A stretch of DNA of 64,000 nt from Gordonia spumicola (GCF_009932475.1 NZ_BJOV01000002.1:186001-250000); one strand, 5' to 3'. Shown: positions 25,218-34,173, counted from the first letter of the stretch. Notes: generated from the letters alone by a model not told the origin. Made by a program: numbers and translations.

Positions 25218-26957
25218 GTGAAGAAGTCAGCACGCCGGATCCTCGCGATCGGCGCAGCTACCGCCGCCGGGCTGACGGTCCTCCCGACCGTTCCCGTCGC
25301 CAACGCTGAAACCACAACAACAACGTTCGACGTGATGTGCCTGGCGACCCCGTCGTCATCGCTCGCGGGCGGACCGCAGAACATCGGCAACCCGGGCGCT
25401 CAGATCACCGTCGACGCCCCCGCCACGGTCAATGCGGGCGACGAGTTCGACGTCCTCATCTCGCCGCCGCCGATCACGATCCCGAACGGCATCACCGCAT
25501 CGGGCATCACGGCCACGATCGAGGAGTCGTCGCGCATCAAGATCGACGTCATGATGCCCGACAACGCCACCTACCTCAGCGGTGAAGTCGTCCCCGGCAC
25601 CTCGATCGGCCTGAGCGGCACCGCGCCGAACATGCTGCGCGTCAACGAGGCGGGCACGGTCGATCCCAACGGCACCATCCTGCGCCTGTCGGGCAACAAC
25701 CAGGTCATCGGCAACGGTCCGTCGTCGAGCAAGAACTCGTCGGGCGGTATCGTCGCCAAGAACGTCGGCGGCAGCAGCGCGTCAACCACGTTCAAGCTCC
25801 CGCAGGTCAAGGCGCGTCTGAAGGCAGGCACATCGGGCGCCATCAACCTGAAGCTCCGCACCGCGGGCGACGCGGGCACGTTCGGCAACGACAAGAACCC
25901 GATCACGCTCCTCCCGAAGGCGAGCGCGCCGCTCGTCGGCACCATCTGGGCGCCCGCGCAGTGCACGCCGCGCACCGGTGCGGGTGATCCGCTGAACAAC
26001 GGCGCGGGCCCGCTCGCGACGGTGAACATCACCGAAGCCGACAAGCAGACGACGACGACGCTCGCCGTGCCCTCGACGGTCAAGAACGGCGACACCGCCA
26101 CGCTGACCGCGAACATCGCACCTGCCGCGAACGGCGGCACCGTCCAGTTCTCGCTGAACGGCGACGATCTCGGCGCGCCGGTCGACGTCGAGAACGGCAA
26201 GGCGTCGATCGAGCACAAGTTCGAGACCGACGGCGACTTCGACGTGAAGGCCGTCTTCTCCGGCACGAACGGTTTCGAGGGCTCCACGTCGAGCACCAAG
26301 ACGATCAAGGTCACGACCGACGACGTCACCACATCGGTTCGCACCACGGGCCCGAACGACGCGTACGTCGACGAGGACGTCAACCTGACCGCGCAGGTCA
26401 CCCCTGCAATCCAGGGCGGCACCGTGACGTTCACCGTGGACGGCGCTTCCGGCCCGACCGCCGAGGTCGGCTCGGACGGCACCGCAGTGGCTCCGTACAA
26501 GTTCACGACTCCCGGCACGCACCGCGTGCTGGCCCGCTACTCGGGTCGTGCGGGCGTCGCGGGTTCGGTCGCCCCGATGTTCCCGGTCAGCGTCACCGCT
26601 GCCCCGGCGGCTGCCGTCCAGACGACGACCACGTTGTCGCCGGTCGGCACCGTGAACAAGGGCGAGTCGGTCACCCTGAAGGCCACCGTCGATCCGTCGA
26701 ACGCCAACGGCACCGTGCAGTTCAAGATCGGTGACAAGCCGATCGGCCGTCCGGTCCGTGTCGTCAACGGAGTCGCCACCCTGACCACGACCTTCGCGAC
26801 CGGCGGAGAGTTCGCGATCAGCGCCCAGTTCACGGGCGACAACGGGTTCATCGACTCCGCGTCCGATCCCGAGACCCTGAAGGTCCCGGGCGGCGAGGAT
26901 CCCGGCACGCCCACCGATCCGGGCACCGGATCGCTCGGCAACATCTTCGGCAGCTGA
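25218..26957 (+). CDS. Secreted protein with three bacterial Ig-like repeats
   Basis: A 579-aa paralogue of the upstream protein. The signal peptide MKKSARRILAIGAATAAGLT (cleavage near VANAET) precedes an N-terminal domain containing MMPDNATYLSGEVVPGTSIG, which aligns with KVPDNATVVSAQLVAGTAVG of its neighbour. Three Ig-like repeats follow (about 262-350, 351-440 and 455-550). The C-terminus GTGSLGNIFGS resembles the neighbour's GSL tail. The GTG at 25218 follows AGGAG (25207-25211). The gap of 25 bp between the genes implies one operon. Likely an extracellular surface protein; ligand unknown. Confidence 0.82.
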   Translation: MKKSARRILAIGAATAAGLTVLPTVPVANAETTTTTFDVMCLATPSSSLAGGPQNIGNPGAQITVDAPATVNAGDEFDVLISPPPITIPNGITASGITATIEESSRIKIDVMMPDNATYLSGEVVPGTSIGLSGTAPNMLRVNEAGTVDPNGTILRLSGNNQVIGNGPSSSKNSSGGIVAKNVGGSSASTTFKLPQVKARLKAGTSGAINLKLRTAGDAGTFGNDKNPITLLPKASAPLVGTIWAPAQCTPRTGAGDPLNNGAGPLATVNITEADKQTTTTLAVPSTVKNGDTATLTANIAPAANGGTVQFSLNGDDLGAPVDVENGKASIEHKFETDGDFDVKAVFSGTNGFEGSTSSTKTIKVTTDDVTTSVRTTGPNDAYVDEDVNLTAQVTPAIQGGTVTFTVDGASGPTAEVGSDGTAVAPYKFTTPGTHRVLARYSGRAGVAGSVAPMFPVSVTAAPAAAVQTTTTLSPVGTVNKGESVTLKATVDPSNANGTVQFKIGDKPIGRPVRVVNGVATLTTTFATGGEFAISAQFTGDNGFIDSASDPETLKVPGGEDPGTPTDPGTGSLGNIFGS

Positions 26958-26985
26958 CCCCTCCGAGGTAGGCCCCGACAACGGC

Positions 26986-27019
26986 GGCCCCGAACACTCC
27001 TACGAGAGTGTTCGGGGCC
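26986..27019. terminator. Terminator between convergent genes
   Basis: A 14-bp perfect stem, GGCCCCGAACACTC (26986-26999) with GAGTGTTCGGGGCC (27006-27019), has a 6-base loop. Flanking CGGC/GCCG bases lengthen it. It lies between the stops at 26957 and 27068. Confidence 0.88.
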
Positions 27020-27067
27020 GTCGCCGTTCTCCACCGGAAACGCTGGTGGCGCTCGGCCGCGTTACAG

Positions 27068-28669
27068 TCAGTCAGGCCTGCCGGCCACGTACGTGTGGGC
27101 CACCGCCGCGGTCAACAGCGTGTCGACGCCGTCGATGAACGGGTCCCGTTCGAGCACCACGAAGTCCGCCGACATCCCCGGCACCAGGCTGCCGATCGTG
27201 TCGTCCCAGCGGCACGAGTACGCCGCGTCCGCCGTCCCGTGCACGATCGCCTCCGCCAACGGGAGCGCATACTTCGGCAGATTCGGTTCCAGTCCGTCCA
27301 CCAGCGCGGACCTTCTCGTCGACGCGATGTACATGTTCGGCAGCGGAGGATACGGAGCCGTCGGCGCATCCGTCCCGAACGCCACGACGGCGCCTGCCGC
27401 ACCGAACTCCGGCCACGGATAGCCGCGGTCGGCCCGATCGTCGCCGAGCACCGCCCGCCACTGTTCCTGGATCGCCGGGTCACAGTGCACCGGTTGCATC
27501 GATGCGACGAGACCGAGCCGCGCGAGCCGAGTCACATTCGCCTCGGTGACGGTCTCCAGGTGCTCCAGCCGATGGCGTCTCGGGATGTCGCCGTTCACCT
27601 CGATCGCATGCTCGACGGCGTCGAGTGCGATGTCGGACGCCTCGTCGCCGATCGCGTGCATGGCGACCTGCAGGCCCGCCGCATCGGCCGCGGCGACGAC
27701 GGGGGCAAGCGCGTCCGCATTCCAGATGGGTCCGGGATGGCTGCCGTCGGTGAACGGGTGCTTCATGGCCGCGGTGCAGCTGTCGATGACACCGTCGACC
27801 ATGATCTTGACGCCGACGATCCGCAGCCACGGGCCTGACAGTCGGTCGCGCAAGGCCGCGGCCTCGGCGACCTGAGCCAGACTCGTCTCGAGCTCGGACG
27901 ATCGCTCGATCAGCCAGTGTCCCGCCACCCTGATCGGAAGTCGGCCGCCGCCCGCCTCCAAGGCACGCTCCAGCGCCTCCAGATCGGGGCGGTTCAACGA
28001 CATGTCGACGACGGCTCCCACCCCCGAGGCCCGGTAGCGGGCGAACGCCTCGGCGAGCGCGGCGTCGCGGTCGGCGTCCGTGGTCACCGCGTCGAGATGA
28101 TCGCGCATCCGGCCGAGCGCGGCCGTCTCGTAGAGCATTCCGTCGGCGACCCCCGACTCGTCTCTGCTGATCTCGCCGCCGATCGGATCCGGGGTGTCGT
28201 CGTCGATTCCGAGTTCGCGAAGGGCCGCGGTGTTCACCCACGCCGAGTGGACGTCGTTCGAGGTCAGGTAGACGGGCCGGTCGGCGACCGCCGCGTCGAT
28301 CATGTGCCGGTCCGGGGTGGAGCCGTCGAGCGCACCGTACAGCCAGCTCCGGCCGATGATCCGCGGCGCGTCCGGCGCGTCGGCCACCGCTCGCCGCAGC
28401 CGTTCTTGGATGTCAGCGAGATCCTCGGCGTCGACCAGGTCGACCTGCCCGAGCGACTCGCCCAGTGACACGAGGTGAGTGTGAGCGTCGACGAAGGCCG
28501 GCAGCACCAGGGCTCCGCCGAGGTCGACCGTCCGATCCGCACCCCAGGTGTCCGCGGTGTCGGTGTCCCCGACGTAGGCGATCGTGTCGCCGTCGACGAT
28601 CAGCGACGACACCCATCCCGTGTCCGCGGCCGTGAACACACGCCCGTTCCGGTAGTGGACCGTGCTCAT
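27068..28669 (-). CDS. YtcJ-like metal-dependent amidohydrolase
   Basis: A 533-aa amidohydrolase-superfamily enzyme. Metal ligands are visible: HxH (His63, His65 in VDAHTHL), the carboxylated-Lys candidate in VGVKIMVDGVID, His in MHAIGDEA, His in HRLEHLE and Asp in FGTDAP. This is the full set for the YtcJ-type group, which hydrolyses amide or cyclic amide bonds. The ATG at 28669 overlaps the stop of the upstream C45 gene (ATGA), with GAGG eight bases before it. It is the third gene of an operon with an NCS1 permease and a C45 hydrolase, so it probably completes breakdown of the imported compound. Substrate unknown. Confidence 0.87.
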   Translation of the reverse strand: MSTVHYRNGRVFTAADTGWVSSLIVDGDTIAYVGDTDTADTWGADRTVDLGGALVLPAFVDAHTHLVSLGESLGQVDLVDAEDLADIQERLRRAVADAPDAPRIIGRSWLYGALDGSTPDRHMIDAAVADRPVYLTSNDVHSAWVNTAALRELGIDDDTPDPIGGEISRDESGVADGMLYETAALGRMRDHLDAVTTDADRDAALAEAFARYRASGVGAVVDMSLNRPDLEALERALEAGGGRLPIRVAGHWLIERSSELETSLAQVAEAAALRDRLSGPWLRIVGVKIMVDGVIDSCTAAMKHPFTDGSHPGPIWNADALAPVVAAADAAGLQVAMHAIGDEASDIALDAVEHAIEVNGDIPRRHRLEHLETVTEANVTRLARLGLVASMQPVHCDPAIQEQWRAVLGDDRADRGYPWPEFGAAGAVVAFGTDAPTAPYPPLPNMYIASTRRSALVDGLEPNLPKYALPLAEAIVHGTADAAYSCRWDDTIGSLVPGMSADFVVLERDPFIDGVDTLLTAAVAHTYVAGRPD

Positions 28670-29748
28670 CGAAGAACCTCCGTCGTCGCGGGCGCCGCCA
28701 GTCGGCGCCATTCGCCGGTCCCGGCGGAGGTCGGCGGGCCGTCGAGCACCGACACCGCGCGGGTCGCCGGGTGCAGGCGCACCGTGGCGAGGGTGCGCCA
28801 TCTGGCCCCGAGAGCGGCGTCCGGCGACGGGACGCAGCACAGTTCCGCCTCGCCGGGCCCCGACGACAACCAACCGGGCAACGCGTCGACGTCGGCGACC
28901 GAGCCGGAGCGCGGCAGTCGGGACCGGACGAGGTCGAATCGGGCGCGCGAGTCCGGAACGTCGAGCCACCACTTCTCGCCGATGCTGTTCACCCGGTCGA
29001 GGAAGTGGTTCGTGTGAAGCAGGTAGCCGTCCACCGGGGTCAGGTCCGCGACGCGCCCCGGCGACAGCTCCGCGCACACCGCGCTACGCGCGTCGAAGAC
29101 GGTCAGCGCGCTCGACGAGGTGATCGTCGCCGAAGCCAGGAGGTCGAGTGCGGCCTCGACCGAACCGCAGTCGGCGAGGATGGTCGCCGCCAGCACGTGC
29201 ACCGGCACTCCGCCGGGGGCGTCGTCCACATGGCCGAGGATGTTGAAGTGCACGGCGAGGCCGGCCTCGTTGACGCCGATCTTGCCGAGGACGCCCGCCT
29301 CGCTCAACCCGACGTGCGCGAACCGAGTCCCGGAGGCCGAGTACGTGTGCCAGAACGGGTCCAGTTCCTCGTGCCAGTCCCACGTCTGGATACCGAAGGG
29401 CTCCGCGCCGTCCGGCGCCACGACGAGGGTCGTGCACTCCGGCGACGGCGCGGGGGCGAGAGTCAGGATCTCGGTGCGCGCGTTGAGCATGAGGACCTCG
29501 TCGACGCCGATCTCGGCGCCCCGTGCGATCCCTTCGAGCTCGTCGAAGACGTCGGGGCGCCAGTCGGTCAACGCCCGCGCCGTCTCGGCGACAGCGACGT
29601 CGATCTGCTCCGTGGACACGCCGAGGGCGTCGAACAACCGCCGGTACTCGACTGACGCGTCCGACATCACCGCGCGCAGTGCGCGACCGCGCTGCCTGCC
29701 GCGCTCGGCGGGGTCGTCGGAGTCGACGACGACGTGCGGTCGCTTCAC
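28666..29748 (-). CDS. C45 family (acyl-CoA:6-APA acyltransferase-like) hydrolase
   Basis: A 360-aa Ntn-hydrolase of the C45 group. The presumed self-processing nucleophile is Cys105 in PSPECTTLVV, followed by FGIQTWDWHEELDP, ALTVFDARSAVCAEL and YLLHTNHFL, all typical of this family. Members cleave or transfer acyl groups on amide bonds, and most are amidases rather than penicillin acyltransferases. The first ~100 residues would be the propeptide. The GTG at 29748 overlaps the permease stop (GTGA); the stop overlaps the amidohydrolase start (ATGA). Such tight coupling indicates a single pathway. Confidence 0.82.
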   Translation of the reverse strand: MKRPHVVVDSDDPAERGRQRGRALRAVMSDASVEYRRLFDALGVSTEQIDVAVAETARALTDWRPDVFDELEGIARGAEIGVDEVLMLNARTEILTLAPAPSPECTTLVVAPDGAEPFGIQTWDWHEELDPFWHTYSASGTRFAHVGLSEAGVLGKIGVNEAGLAVHFNILGHVDDAPGGVPVHVLAATILADCGSVEAALDLLASATITSSSALTVFDARSAVCAELSPGRVADLTPVDGYLLHTNHFLDRVNSIGEKWWLDVPDSRARFDLVRSRLPRSGSVADVDALPGWLSSGPGEAELCCVPSPDAALGARWRTLATVRLHPATRAVSVLDGPPTSAGTGEWRRLAAPATTEVLR

Positions 29749-31172
29749 GCCGCAACACCGATCTGGCGACGGATCGTCGACGCCATCATCGTCCCGTAGA
29801 TCACCGATGCGAGCACCATGCCGACGGGGAGAGACAGGTCGACGTCGCTCATCGCGGACGCGACGGGCCCGGTGAAGTCGGGCGCGCTCACGCACAGGAT
29901 CGCGGCGGCGCTCGACACGATCAGCGCGACGAATCCCGCCGGATTCACGCCGCCCACGTACCAGAACGGGCTCGCGCTCGTCTCATCGCTCACCTGCAGG
30001 CCGTCGTACCGGTTGCGGCGCAGGACCAGGTCGGTCGTGTAGATGGCGATCACCGGACCGGTCACCACCACGATGAACTGCATGAGGTTGCTGATGGTGT
30101 CGATGAAGTTGGAGACCAGGAGCGCGTAGAGGGTGAGCGCGATCCCGACCGTGCCGTCGAGCAGCACGCTCACCGATCGTCGCAGTCGTAGTCCGACGGC
30201 CTGCAGGGCCAGACCGGAGCTGTAGGCGGTCATCGCGTTGTTGGCGACGGTGCCGACGATCACCGCGACGAGGAACACCGGCACGAACCAGTCGGGCAGA
30301 ACGCCTTCGAGACCGGTCTGCGGGTCGGTCATGTCGACCGCTGTCGCCGCGATCGAACCGATCGAGGTGAACAGGACGCTCGGAACGAACATGCCGATCG
30401 TGGTCCACCAGGTGATCGACGCGACGGACGTGTTCGACGGCAGGTACCGCGCGAAGTCGGCCGAGTTGGAGTACGAGAGCGGTCCGGACGCCACGAGAGC
30501 GGTGCCCGCGGTGAGGGTGCCGAAGAGTTCGACGCCGGTCAACGGCGGCGGATCGTACGACCAGACGGCGTGACCGATGACGAAGTAGGCGAGCATCGCG
30601 AAGACGGTGATCAGCGCCAGGGTGAGCGGAACGTAGACGCGGACGATCGTGGCGTGACCGTAGACGGCGAGCACGAGGGTCACCGCCGCGATGGCGACGA
30701 TGATGACGATCTTCGTGACCGTGTTGACCGGGATGCCGAACCGGTCGGCGAGCGCGAATCCGGTGGCCGCGGCCGCGGCCCAGTTCATCGCGAGGTAGCA
30801 GACGCTGATGAGCCATCCGGTGATCGCGATGTTCACCCTGTTGCCGTGTACTCCGAACATGGCACGCATGATCACTTCGCTCGGCGTGCCCGACGCCGCT
30901 CCGCTCGCCGCGATGACGCCGACGGGGATGCTCACCAGGTTGCCGACGACGATGACGGCGATCGCCTGCCAGAGCTGGAGGCCCATGAGGACGAGCGCGC
31001 CGCCGACGACCAGGGCGAGGTAGCTGACGTTGGGCGCGGCCCACACCGCGAACAGATCACGGGCCTTGCCGCGACGTTCGCTCTCGGGGATGAAGTCGAT
31101 GCCGTGGGCTTCGATGCGTCCGACGCCGTCTACGTCCGGTGCCAGCTTGTCTGCCTCGGTAATCGTGCTCAT
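29745..31172 (-). CDS. NCS1-family permease (purine/cytosine/hydantoin type)
   Basis: A 475-aa transporter with about twelve transmembrane helices. The N-terminal cytoplasmic part IEAHGIDFIPESERRG leads into FAVWAAPNVSYLALVVGGAL, and the blocks GTPSEVIMRAMFGVHGN and SYSNSADFARYLP are typical of nucleobase/cation symporters. It would import a nucleobase, hydantoin or related small amide with a cation. The ATG at 31172 is preceded by GGAGA. First gene of an operon with the C45 hydrolase and the amidohydrolase, divergent from a LacI regulator with a dyad between. Confidence 0.88.
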   Translation of the reverse strand: MSTITEADKLAPDVDGVGRIEAHGIDFIPESERRGKARDLFAVWAAPNVSYLALVVGGALVLMGLQLWQAIAVIVVGNLVSIPVGVIAASGAASGTPSEVIMRAMFGVHGNRVNIAITGWLISVCYLAMNWAAAAATGFALADRFGIPVNTVTKIVIIVAIAAVTLVLAVYGHATIVRVYVPLTLALITVFAMLAYFVIGHAVWSYDPPPLTGVELFGTLTAGTALVASGPLSYSNSADFARYLPSNTSVASITWWTTIGMFVPSVLFTSIGSIAATAVDMTDPQTGLEGVLPDWFVPVFLVAVIVGTVANNAMTAYSSGLALQAVGLRLRRSVSVLLDGTVGIALTLYALLVSNFIDTISNLMQFIVVVTGPVIAIYTTDLVLRRNRYDGLQVSDETSASPFWYVGGVNPAGFVALIVSSAAAILCVSAPDFTGPVASAMSDVDLSLPVGMVLASVIYGTMMASTIRRQIGVAA

Positions 31173-31227
31173 TGTGTCTCCAACATCATGTGGTTCCCCC
31201 GCTATGGTGTAGATCACGCTAGATATG

Positions 31228-31239
31228 CAAATCGATTTG
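31228..31239. promoter_or_regulatory. LacI-type operator candidate
   Basis: CAAATCGATTTG is a perfect 12-bp palindrome with a central CG, the usual form of LacI-family operators. It lies 56 bp before the permease start and 59 bp before the LacI gene, in the middle of the 125-bp divergent region, so one site could control both directions. Confidence 0.6.
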
Positions 31240-31297
31240 GACAAGACGTTGTCGAACGTGGATTTCTCCGACCCTCCCCTCGACTAACGTCGGATCG

Positions 31298-32350
31298 ATG
31301 AAGGGTCAACGGTCCCGGCCGACGATTCACGACGTCGCTCGGCGAGCCGGCGTTTCGGCGACCACCGTCTCCCACACGTTCACCGGGAACGGCACCGTCG
31401 CCGCACGCACCCAGGAGATCGTTCGCGAGTCGGCCGCCGAACTCGGCTACCGGCCCGATCCGCTCGCGCGCGGACTGCGCAACACGCGGCACGGCGTCAT
31501 CGGGCTGGTGATCCGACAGCTCCACTCGTTCGACTCACTGCTGCCGACGGGCGTCGACTACTTCCTCCGCTTCGCAGGCGCCGCCGCCCTCACCGCCCTG
31601 GAGCACGACTACGCACTGATGCTCGTCCCCGATCCGACGGGCGAAGGCAGATCCGGAGACACGTCCCTGTGCGACGGATACCTCATCGCCGATCCCGTCC
31701 ACGGCGACCGACTCACCGATCTCATTCGCTCGCAACGTATTCCGCTCCTGACCATCGGATACGAACCCGGTGGTCCCACCGACGACGCGCTCAGCCTCGA
31801 CAACACCACGATCACCCTCGACGTCCTCGATCACCTCGCCGAGCGGGGCGCTCGGCGGATCGCCGTGGTCCTCGGCACGGATGAGAACGCGTGGAACATC
31901 GACACCGAACGCGCCTACCGAGACTGGACCGCCCGCCACGGGCAGCGGCCGATCATCAGCGCGCGCGCCGAATCGGACGGAACCGCGGGCGGCCGCAACG
32001 CCGCCGGCGAGTTGTTCGACGTCGCCGACGACCTCCGACCGGACGCCGTCTACGCCATGACCGGACGTCAGGCGGCGGGCGTCATGGAGGCGCTCGCCGA
32101 CCTCGGGCTCACCGTCCCCGACGACGTGCTGATCGCCTGCGGCTCCGACTCCGAGCACACGCGCACATCACGACCGGCCATCACATCGGTGCAGCTCCAT
32201 CCTCATCTGCTCGCGTCGGCGGCCGTCATCACGATGATCAACATGCTGGAGCACTCCGATCACCCGGTGCCCGAGACCGATCTCCGCCCGACCCTGGAGA
32301 TCCGCGGCTCGACTGCACGGCCCGAGAGGCCGACCGGCGAACGTTGGTGA
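31298..32350 (+). CDS. LacI-family transcriptional regulator
   Basis: A 350-aa regulator. The N-terminal helix-turn-helix TIHDVARRAGVSATTVSHTF (residues 8-27) and hinge region ELGYRPDPLARGLR (about 47-60) are canonical. A periplasmic-binding-protein-like sensor domain follows (about 65-335). The ATG at 31298 has TAACGT seven bases upstream, fitting a leaderless transcript. Divergent from the permease operon, it very probably represses that operon through 31228-31239. The inducer is presumably the transported compound or a product. Its last codons (Glu-Arg-Trp-stop) lie inside a repeat element shared with the next gene. Confidence 0.9.
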   Translation: MKGQRSRPTIHDVARRAGVSATTVSHTFTGNGTVAARTQEIVRESAAELGYRPDPLARGLRNTRHGVIGLVIRQLHSFDSLLPTGVDYFLRFAGAAALTALEHDYALMLVPDPTGEGRSGDTSLCDGYLIADPVHGDRLTDLIRSQRIPLLTIGYEPGGPTDDALSLDNTTITLDVLDHLAERGARRIAVVLGTDENAWNIDTERAYRDWTARHGQRPIISARAESDGTAGGRNAAGELFDVADDLRPDAVYAMTGRQAAGVMEALADLGLTVPDDVLIACGSDSEHTRTSRPAITSVQLHPHLLASAAVITMINMLEHSDHPVPETDLRPTLEIRGSTARPERPTGERW

Positions 32351-32386
32351 CGTTTCCAGGCTAACGGCGGCCGAAGCGGCCGGTTA
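32340..32386 (+). repeat. Half copy of the AACGTTGGTGACGTT element plus hairpin
   Basis: AACGTTGGTGACGTTTC (32340-32356) matches one arm of the palindromic element at 17761 and 33198, but the opposite arm is missing. It contains the stop codon of the LacI gene. Directly after comes a hairpin of TAAC/GTTA and CGGCCG-AAG-CGGCCG (32362-32386) that could terminate the transcript, without a T-run. Confidence 0.6.
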
Positions 32387-32390
32387 CGAA

Positions 32391-33209
32391 ATGACGGGCA
32401 GCGAGATCGAGGGGCGCGTCCGCGCTGGACTCTGGTCGCGGGAGGCGCGCACGGTGTTCATCTCGGTGGAACATCCGATGGGCGATGCGGCGCGGATCAG
32501 AATCGTCTCCGCCGCGTACGGCGGCGTCATCGACCGCGCTTCGGCCGCATGGTGGCACGGGTTGACGAAGGAACCACCTGTCGACGTCCAGATCGCTGTC
32601 GGCCGATCCGTGCGGGCGACGCGACAGATCGGCACGCCCGTCGACGCGAAGCGGCGGTCGTACCCGTCCGAGGACATCGTCACCTTCCGCGGCATCCAGG
32701 TCACCTCGCTCTCGCTGACGGTGCTGGAGGCATCCGCCGAGTTGGACGACGGCATCGCGCTGATGGACCGCGCACTCCAGACGAAGTGCGTCACGGTGGC
32801 ATCCCTGCGTGCGGCCTTGGACCGGAACTCGGGCGCTCACGGAATGAGGCGAGCGCGGTTCCTCTTGAATGCGGCAGCTGACCTGTCCGAATCGCAAGCC
32901 GAGCGACTGTTCATCAAGATTCTCCGAGAGTACGGGATCACCGGGTGGACGCAGCAGGTCTGGATCGCCGGGTTCAAATGCGATTTCGCGTGGGTCGTCG
33001 AGGGGGTCGCCGTGGAGATCCACGGCTGGGGCTGGCATCACCAACACGACCGCTGGGAACGCGACCAGAAGTGGATCAATGCGATGTACGGCGTCCAGTG
33101 CGTGCCGTTGGTCTTCACCTGGGAGCGCATGACGACCGATCCCGCCGGGTGCATGGCGGAGCTGATCGACGCCATCGAGCGCAGGCGCGCGGCAGCTGAA
33201 CGTTGGTGA
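32391..33209 (+). CDS. DUF559 / AbiEi-like domain protein
   Basis: A 272-aa protein. The C-terminal part (about 180-262) is a DUF559 domain of the restriction-endonuclease-like (Vsr) fold: CDFAWVVEGVAVEIHGWGWH followed by ERDQKWINAMYGVQCVPLVF. The putative metal/acid positions are Asp in CDFAW and Glu in AVEIHG. The N-terminal ~170 residues resemble the AbiEi-type antitoxin-like region often joined to DUF559 in mycolata, but there is no partner toxin gene beside it. The ATG at 32391 lacks a good Shine-Dalgarno. The protein ends Glu-Arg-Trp in the palindromic element at 33198. Function uncertain; nuclease activity is not proven for this group. Confidence 0.78.
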   Translation: MTGSEIEGRVRAGLWSREARTVFISVEHPMGDAARIRIVSAAYGGVIDRASAAWWHGLTKEPPVDVQIAVGRSVRATRQIGTPVDAKRRSYPSEDIVTFRGIQVTSLSLTVLEASAELDDGIALMDRALQTKCVTVASLRAALDRNSGAHGMRRARFLLNAAADLSESQAERLFIKILREYGITGWTQQVWIAGFKCDFAWVVEGVAVEIHGWGWHHQHDRWERDQKWINAMYGVQCVPLVFTWERMTTDPAGCMAELIDAIERRRAAAERW

Positions 33210-33248
33210 CGTTTTCCGGCTCTGCGCCGGATAACGTCACCAACGTTC
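33198..33248. repeat. Palindromic AACGTTGGTGACGTT element, copy 3 (terminator position)
   Basis: Arms of 23 bp with one mismatch, 33198-33220 and 33226-33248, enclose a 5-base loop. The left arm carries the last codons GAA CGT TGG TGA of the DUF559 gene, and the element ends 7 bp from the stop of the convergent exonuclease gene. Position and stem strength suggest a bidirectional terminator. Confidence 0.8.
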
Positions 33249-33255
33249 TCGCGCC

Positions 33256-34116
33256 TCAGTCGCGGTAGCGGACCATCAGCGGCGCGTGGTCGGAGAGTCG
33301 GGACTCCGGGGACGGTTCCTTGTCCACCCAGACGGCGTCGCAGCGGCGGGCGAGGGCCGGGGAGGACAGTTGGTGATCCACTCGCCAGCCGACGTCCTTG
33401 GTGAACGAGTCGCCCCGCCAACTCCACCAGGTGAGCGGGCCCGGCCGATCACCGTGCGTCGCCCTCACCACGTCGACGAGACGTCGCGGGGACAGCAGCG
33501 AGGAGAACCACTCCCGTTCCTCCGGGAGGAAGCCCTCCATCTTCCGCGCGGCCCGCCAGTTCGTGACGTCGTGCTCCACATGGGCCACGTTGAGGTCGCC
33601 GACGAGCGTGAAGTCGCGGCCCGCACGGGCGGCGGCCAATCGATTGCGGTCGAGTTCGCGCGCGAACCCGGCGAGGAACCGCATCTTGCGCTGATACTTG
33701 GCTCCGCCGTCCATCTCCTCCCGCATCCCGCCGGGACGCTGCAGATGTGCGGGCTGACCGCCTTTCGGCAGGTAGAGGCAGGCGACCGTCAGTGGCCTGT
33801 CGGCCAGATCCACTTCGATGTAGCGGCCGTGCGACGCGAAGGCTCCGAGGCCGCGGGCCTTCGGGGGATCGACGGCCCACGACCGCACCGCGGCGGGCTC
33901 CACCCGCGTCAGCAGGCCGACGCCGTTGCGCCCGAAAATCGATCCGACGTCCACCGACGCCGTGTATCCGGGGAACTCGCCGACCTCCGACAGCGGGCAG
34001 CGCAACTCCTGCAGACCCACGACGTCGGGCGACCGGTCGGCGAGCCACTCGTCGAACCCGCGCCGCCGAGCAGCGCGAATGCCGTTGACGTTGAACGATG
34101 CGACAGTGAAACCCAC
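33256..34116 (-). CDS. xthA: Exonuclease III family DNA-repair protein
   Basis: A 286-aa exonuclease-endonuclease-phosphatase enzyme; exodeoxyribonuclease III/AP endonuclease in base-excision repair. Catalytic blocks: SFNVNGIRAA (Asn), VVGLQELRC (metal-binding Glu), YLPKGG (Tyr), LVGDLNVAHVEHDV (Asp/Asn), WTWWSWRG-like TWWSWRGDSF, GWRVDHQL (Asp) and SRLSDHAPL (Asp-His pair). The GTG at 34116 puts the first strand at the N-terminus; the frame is open much further upstream but is non-coding there, opposite the aminotransferase. Convergent with the DUF559 gene and divergent from the aminotransferase with 57 bp between. Confidence 0.9.
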   Translation of the reverse strand: MGFTVASFNVNGIRAARRRGFDEWLADRSPDVVGLQELRCPLSEVGEFPGYTASVDVGSIFGRNGVGLLTRVEPAAVRSWAVDPPKARGLGAFASHGRYIEVDLADRPLTVACLYLPKGGQPAHLQRPGGMREEMDGGAKYQRKMRFLAGFARELDRNRLAAARAGRDFTLVGDLNVAHVEHDVTNWRAARKMEGFLPEEREWFSSLLSPRRLVDVVRATHGDRPGPLTWWSWRGDSFTKDVGWRVDHQLSSPALARRCDAVWVDKEPSPESRLSDHAPLMVRYRD

Positions 34117-34173
34117 ACCACAACAATGCACGGCCGGGCATTGTCGTCTGCTCGCGGCTGACAGAATGGACGC

